64,000 nt of DNA from Blautia luti. GTDB taxonomy: Bacteria; Bacillota; Clostridia; Lachnospirales; Lachnospiraceae. Below the pieces are notes generated by a model. The model did no database searches. It saw nothing but the letters and a program-made list of their open reading frames with translations, and was not told the DNA's origin. The stretch lies in the NCBI RefSeq assembly GCF_013304735.1, contig NZ_JAAITI010000006.1, forward strand, positions 62,001 through 126,000, written 5' to 3'. This document shows, one piece after another, positions 61,911 through 64,000 of this stretch. A program made the translations under genes and the position numbers. How positions within the stretch are numbered: the first letter of the stretch is position 1; the number at the start of each line of letters is the position of its first letter.

Positions 61911-64000
61911 ATGAAAACACAGAATCAGACTATGCTTTCTGAGAATACACTGACATCCCGACCCACAGATATTATCGCGGGATTTCCTGTACGTCCCGGT
62001 TTTTTTGAATTAAATGGCGCTACTCCTCTTTCCAACGGAGTCAACTTTACCGCACATACCCGTCACGGTACATCCTGCGAACTTCTTCTTTTCCACTCCG
62101 GAGAAGAGGAACCTTTCGCAGTTCTTCCTTTTCCCAATGCCTGTCGTATCGGTGATGTATATTCCATGGTCGTTATGGGACTGGACATCGAAGATCTGGA
62201 ATACGGCTACCGCATCGACGGTCCTTATGAACCGGAAAAAGGCCATATCTTCGATAAGACAAAAGTTCTTCTTGATCCTTATGCCAAAGCCGTTGCCGGT
62301 CAGCGCGAATGGGGACAGCAGAAGATTGGAAGCTATCACGCCCGTGTGGTACGCGATTCTTTCGACTGGGAAGACATGCCTCAGTCCACCCGTAAGATCA
62401 GTGACCTGATCATCTACGAACTTCATGTCCGCGGATTTACACAGGACGCTTCTTCCGGTGTCACACACCCGGGAACTTTTGCCGGGCTTCGTGAAAAAAT
62501 CCCTTACCTCAAAGAACTGGGAATCAATGCGGTGGAGCTGATGCCTATCTTCGAGTTCGACGAGAACATGAATGCCCGTACCGTAAACGGCAAGCGTCTT
62601 CTGGAATACTGGGGATACAATTCCGTTAACTTCTTTTCCCCAAACACCAGCTATGCTTCCAAGGCAGAACATAACTGTGAGGGAACCGAACTGAAAGAAC
62701 TGATCCGTGAACTTCACGAAAATGGAATTGAAGTAATTCTTGATGTTGTATTCAACCACACTGCCGAAGGAAATGAACTTGGAAAAACTTTCTGCTTTAA
62801 AGGATTTGACAATAAAGTTTATTATATGCTGACTCCGGAAGGAAATTACTACAATTTCAGCGGATGTGGAAACACTCTGAACTGTAATCATCCGATCGTG
62901 CGTCAGATGATCCTGGAGTGTTTACGTTACTGGACCATCAACTACCGCGTGGATGGTTTCCGTTTCGACCTTGCAAGTATCCTGGGACGTCATGAGGACG
63001 GTTCCCCTCTTAACAACCCGCCACTTCTGGAACTTCTTGCTTACGATCCGGTTCTTCGAAATGTCAAGCTGATCGCAGAGGCCTGGGATGCCGGCGGACT
63101 GTATCAGGTAGGTTCTTTCCCTGCCAGCCGCAGATGGGCTGAGTGGAACGGCCGTTACCGTGACTGCCTCCGTTCTTTCCTGAAGGGAGATTTCTGGAAC
63201 GCCTGGGACGCCGCATGGAGCATTTCCGGTTCCGGTGACCTGTATGGCGGTTTTTATTCCGATCACAATGACAACTATGCAGGATACAATTCCTGCGTCA
63301 ATTTCCTTACCTGCCACGATGGTTTTACCATGTATGATCTCTATTCCTACAACGAGAAACACAACGAGGCAAACGGCTGGAACAACACAGATGGTTCCAA
63401 CGACAACCGCAGCTGGAACTGTGGAGAAGAGGGTGATTCCACCAATCCGGAAGTCCTTTCCCTCCGCTTCCGCATGATCCGAAACGCCTGCGCGGTACTG
63501 ATGTCCAGCCGTGGAACCCCGATGTTCCTTGCAGGTGACGAATTTGGAAACACCAAACATGGAAATAACAACACCTACTGCCAGGATAACGAAACTTCCT
63601 GGATCAACTGGGATCTTCTGGAGAAAAATCACGATCTTTTCGAATTTTTCAAATATATGATCCAGTTCCGAAAAGACCACCCTGTCATCTCCCGCAAGCT
63701 TCCAAACGCAGTATGCGGTATGGAAAGCATACACACCCATAACATTGATGCAAGGGATGTGACCATCCCAAGAGATGCCCACACCTTCGCCGTAAGCTTT
63801 GCAGGTTATGATAAGAGTAAAGGCGCCGATGACCTGATCTACATCGTTATCAACGCATACTGGGAAGATGTAACGGTTACGCTTCCGGAACTTGCACGCC
63901 CTGGTGCATGGTATCTCTGTGTCAACACATTTGGAGACGGAGATGGCCGTTATTTCTATGAAGAAAGCCAGGAGCCACGTATTGAGCACGATTTCTGCAT
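61911..64000 (+). CDS. glgX: Glycogen debranching enzyme, GH13 GlgX/isoamylase type (3' end outside the window)
   Basis: 696 residues visible. N-terminal CBM48-like domain (about 20-150), then the GH13 barrel with nucleophile Asp353 (VDGFRFDLAS), acid/base Glu390 (LIAEAWDAGG) and Asp470 (LTCHDGF). Preceding motif VILDVVFNHTAEG. Hydrolyses alpha-1,6 branches of glycogen or limit dextrins in the cytoplasm (no signal peptide). Start ATG with AAGGAGG eight bases upstream. Family members run about 650-720 residues, so little is missing. Confidence 0.95.
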   Translation, partial: MKTQNQTMLSENTLTSRPTDIIAGFPVRPGFFELNGATPLSNGVNFTAHTRHGTSCELLLFHSGEEEPFAVLPFPNACRIGDVYSMVVMGLDIEDLEYGYRIDGPYEPEKGHIFDKTKVLLDPYAKAVAGQREWGQQKIGSYHARVVRDSFDWEDMPQSTRKISDLIIYELHVRGFTQDASSGVTHPGTFAGLREKIPYLKELGINAVELMPIFEFDENMNARTVNGKRLLEYWGYNSVNFFSPNTSYASKAEHNCEGTELKELIRELHENGIEVILDVVFNHTAEGNELGKTFCFKGFDNKVYYMLTPEGNYYNFSGCGNTLNCNHPIVRQMILECLRYWTINYRVDGFRFDLASILGRHEDGSPLNNPPLLELLAYDPVLRNVKLIAEAWDAGGLYQVGSFPASRRWAEWNGRYRDCLRSFLKGDFWNAWDAAWSISGSGDLYGGFYSDHNDNYAGYNSCVNFLTCHDGFTMYDLYSYNEKHNEANGWNNTDGSNDNRSWNCGEEGDSTNPEVLSLRFRMIRNACAVLMSSRGTPMFLAGDEFGNTKHGNNNTYCQDNETSWINWDLLEKNHDLFEFFKYMIQFRKDHPVISRKLPNAVCGMESIHTHNIDARDVTIPRDAHTFAVSFAGYDKSKGADDLIYIVINAYWEDVTVTLPELARPGAWYLCVNTFGDGDGRYFYEESQEPRIEHDFC

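Noticed and set aside
62010-63989. Two long minus-strand open frames opposite the debranching enzyme
   Set aside because: The plus strand encodes a complete GH13 catalytic core with a strong ribosome site; the minus frames have no support.

Overview
The window looks like chromosomal DNA from a spore-forming, anaerobic member of the Clostridia, most likely a gut Lachnospiraceae (Blautia/Dorea/Ruminococcus-like; genus not assignable by eye). The reasons are a complete spoIIIAA-AH operon, spo0A, spoIVB and sigG; the typical Firmicute order spo0A-spoIVB-recN-argR-nadK-tlyA-dxs-ispA-xseB-xseA-nusB-asp23; strong AGGAGG ribosome sites; consensus TTGACA/TATAAT promoters; and moderate GC. I saw no phage, IS element, CRISPR array, rRNA or tRNA. 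The only recognisable RNA gene is tmRNA. Most genes lie on the minus strand.

Layout. (1) 1-7.6 kb, accessory metabolism: the 5' part of a LacI-type regulator, a protease-less Lon-like AAA+ ATPase, a MATE exporter, and a ubiD-ubiX-lpdD-like decarboxylase operon with a divergent LysR gene. (2) 7.6-11.7 kb: a FeoA-FeoB fusion with a palindromic operator, then glycogen synthase. (3) 11.7-25 kb: spo0A and spoIVB, then a long housekeeping run covering DNA repair, arginine control, NADP, rRNA methylation, isoprenoid precursors, exonuclease VII, NusB, Asp23 and RF3. (4) 25-30 kb: the spoIIIA engulfment channel operon, with an unusual 146-bp spoIIIAF/spoIIIAG overlap. (5) 30-37.3 kb: a membrane-anchored propeller-like protein, a PPTase, a UvrD-type helicase, gltX, acpP, an FtsW/SpoVE-type flippase-polymerase and tmRNA.

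(6) 37.4-47.9 kb, the most distinctive region: a self-contained fucosylated-glycan locus. It has a cytoplasmic GH29 fucosidase, two ABC permeases and a binding protein in one operon, a separately transcribed cytoplasmic GH95 fucosidase, and a YesM/YesN-type two-component system. The two target promoters (binding protein and GH95) share the same layout: two (G/C)T(A/C)CAT direct repeats exactly 22 bp apart, with the second repeat ending 22 bp before the -10 box. I infer this is the binding site of the AraC-type response regulator encoded here.

(7) 47.9-58.2 kb: EF-P, a shikimate-kinase-like protein, a YqeG phosphatase, a patatin, a citrate synthase / AlaA-type aminotransferase / glutamate dehydrogenase nitrogen-assimilation group, NrdR, YmxH, sigma-G and a two-domain polyphosphate:AMP phosphotransferase. 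(8) 58.2-64 kb: a small unknown protein behind a consensus promoter and a leader that can pair with its own ribosome site; a rhodanese-TtcA fusion and a ferredoxin behind a perfect Crp/Fnr palindrome centred at -41.5; the Crp/Fnr gene itself; and the 5' 2.1 kb of a glycogen-debranching enzyme gene. With glgA at 10-12 kb this makes two glycogen genes in the window.
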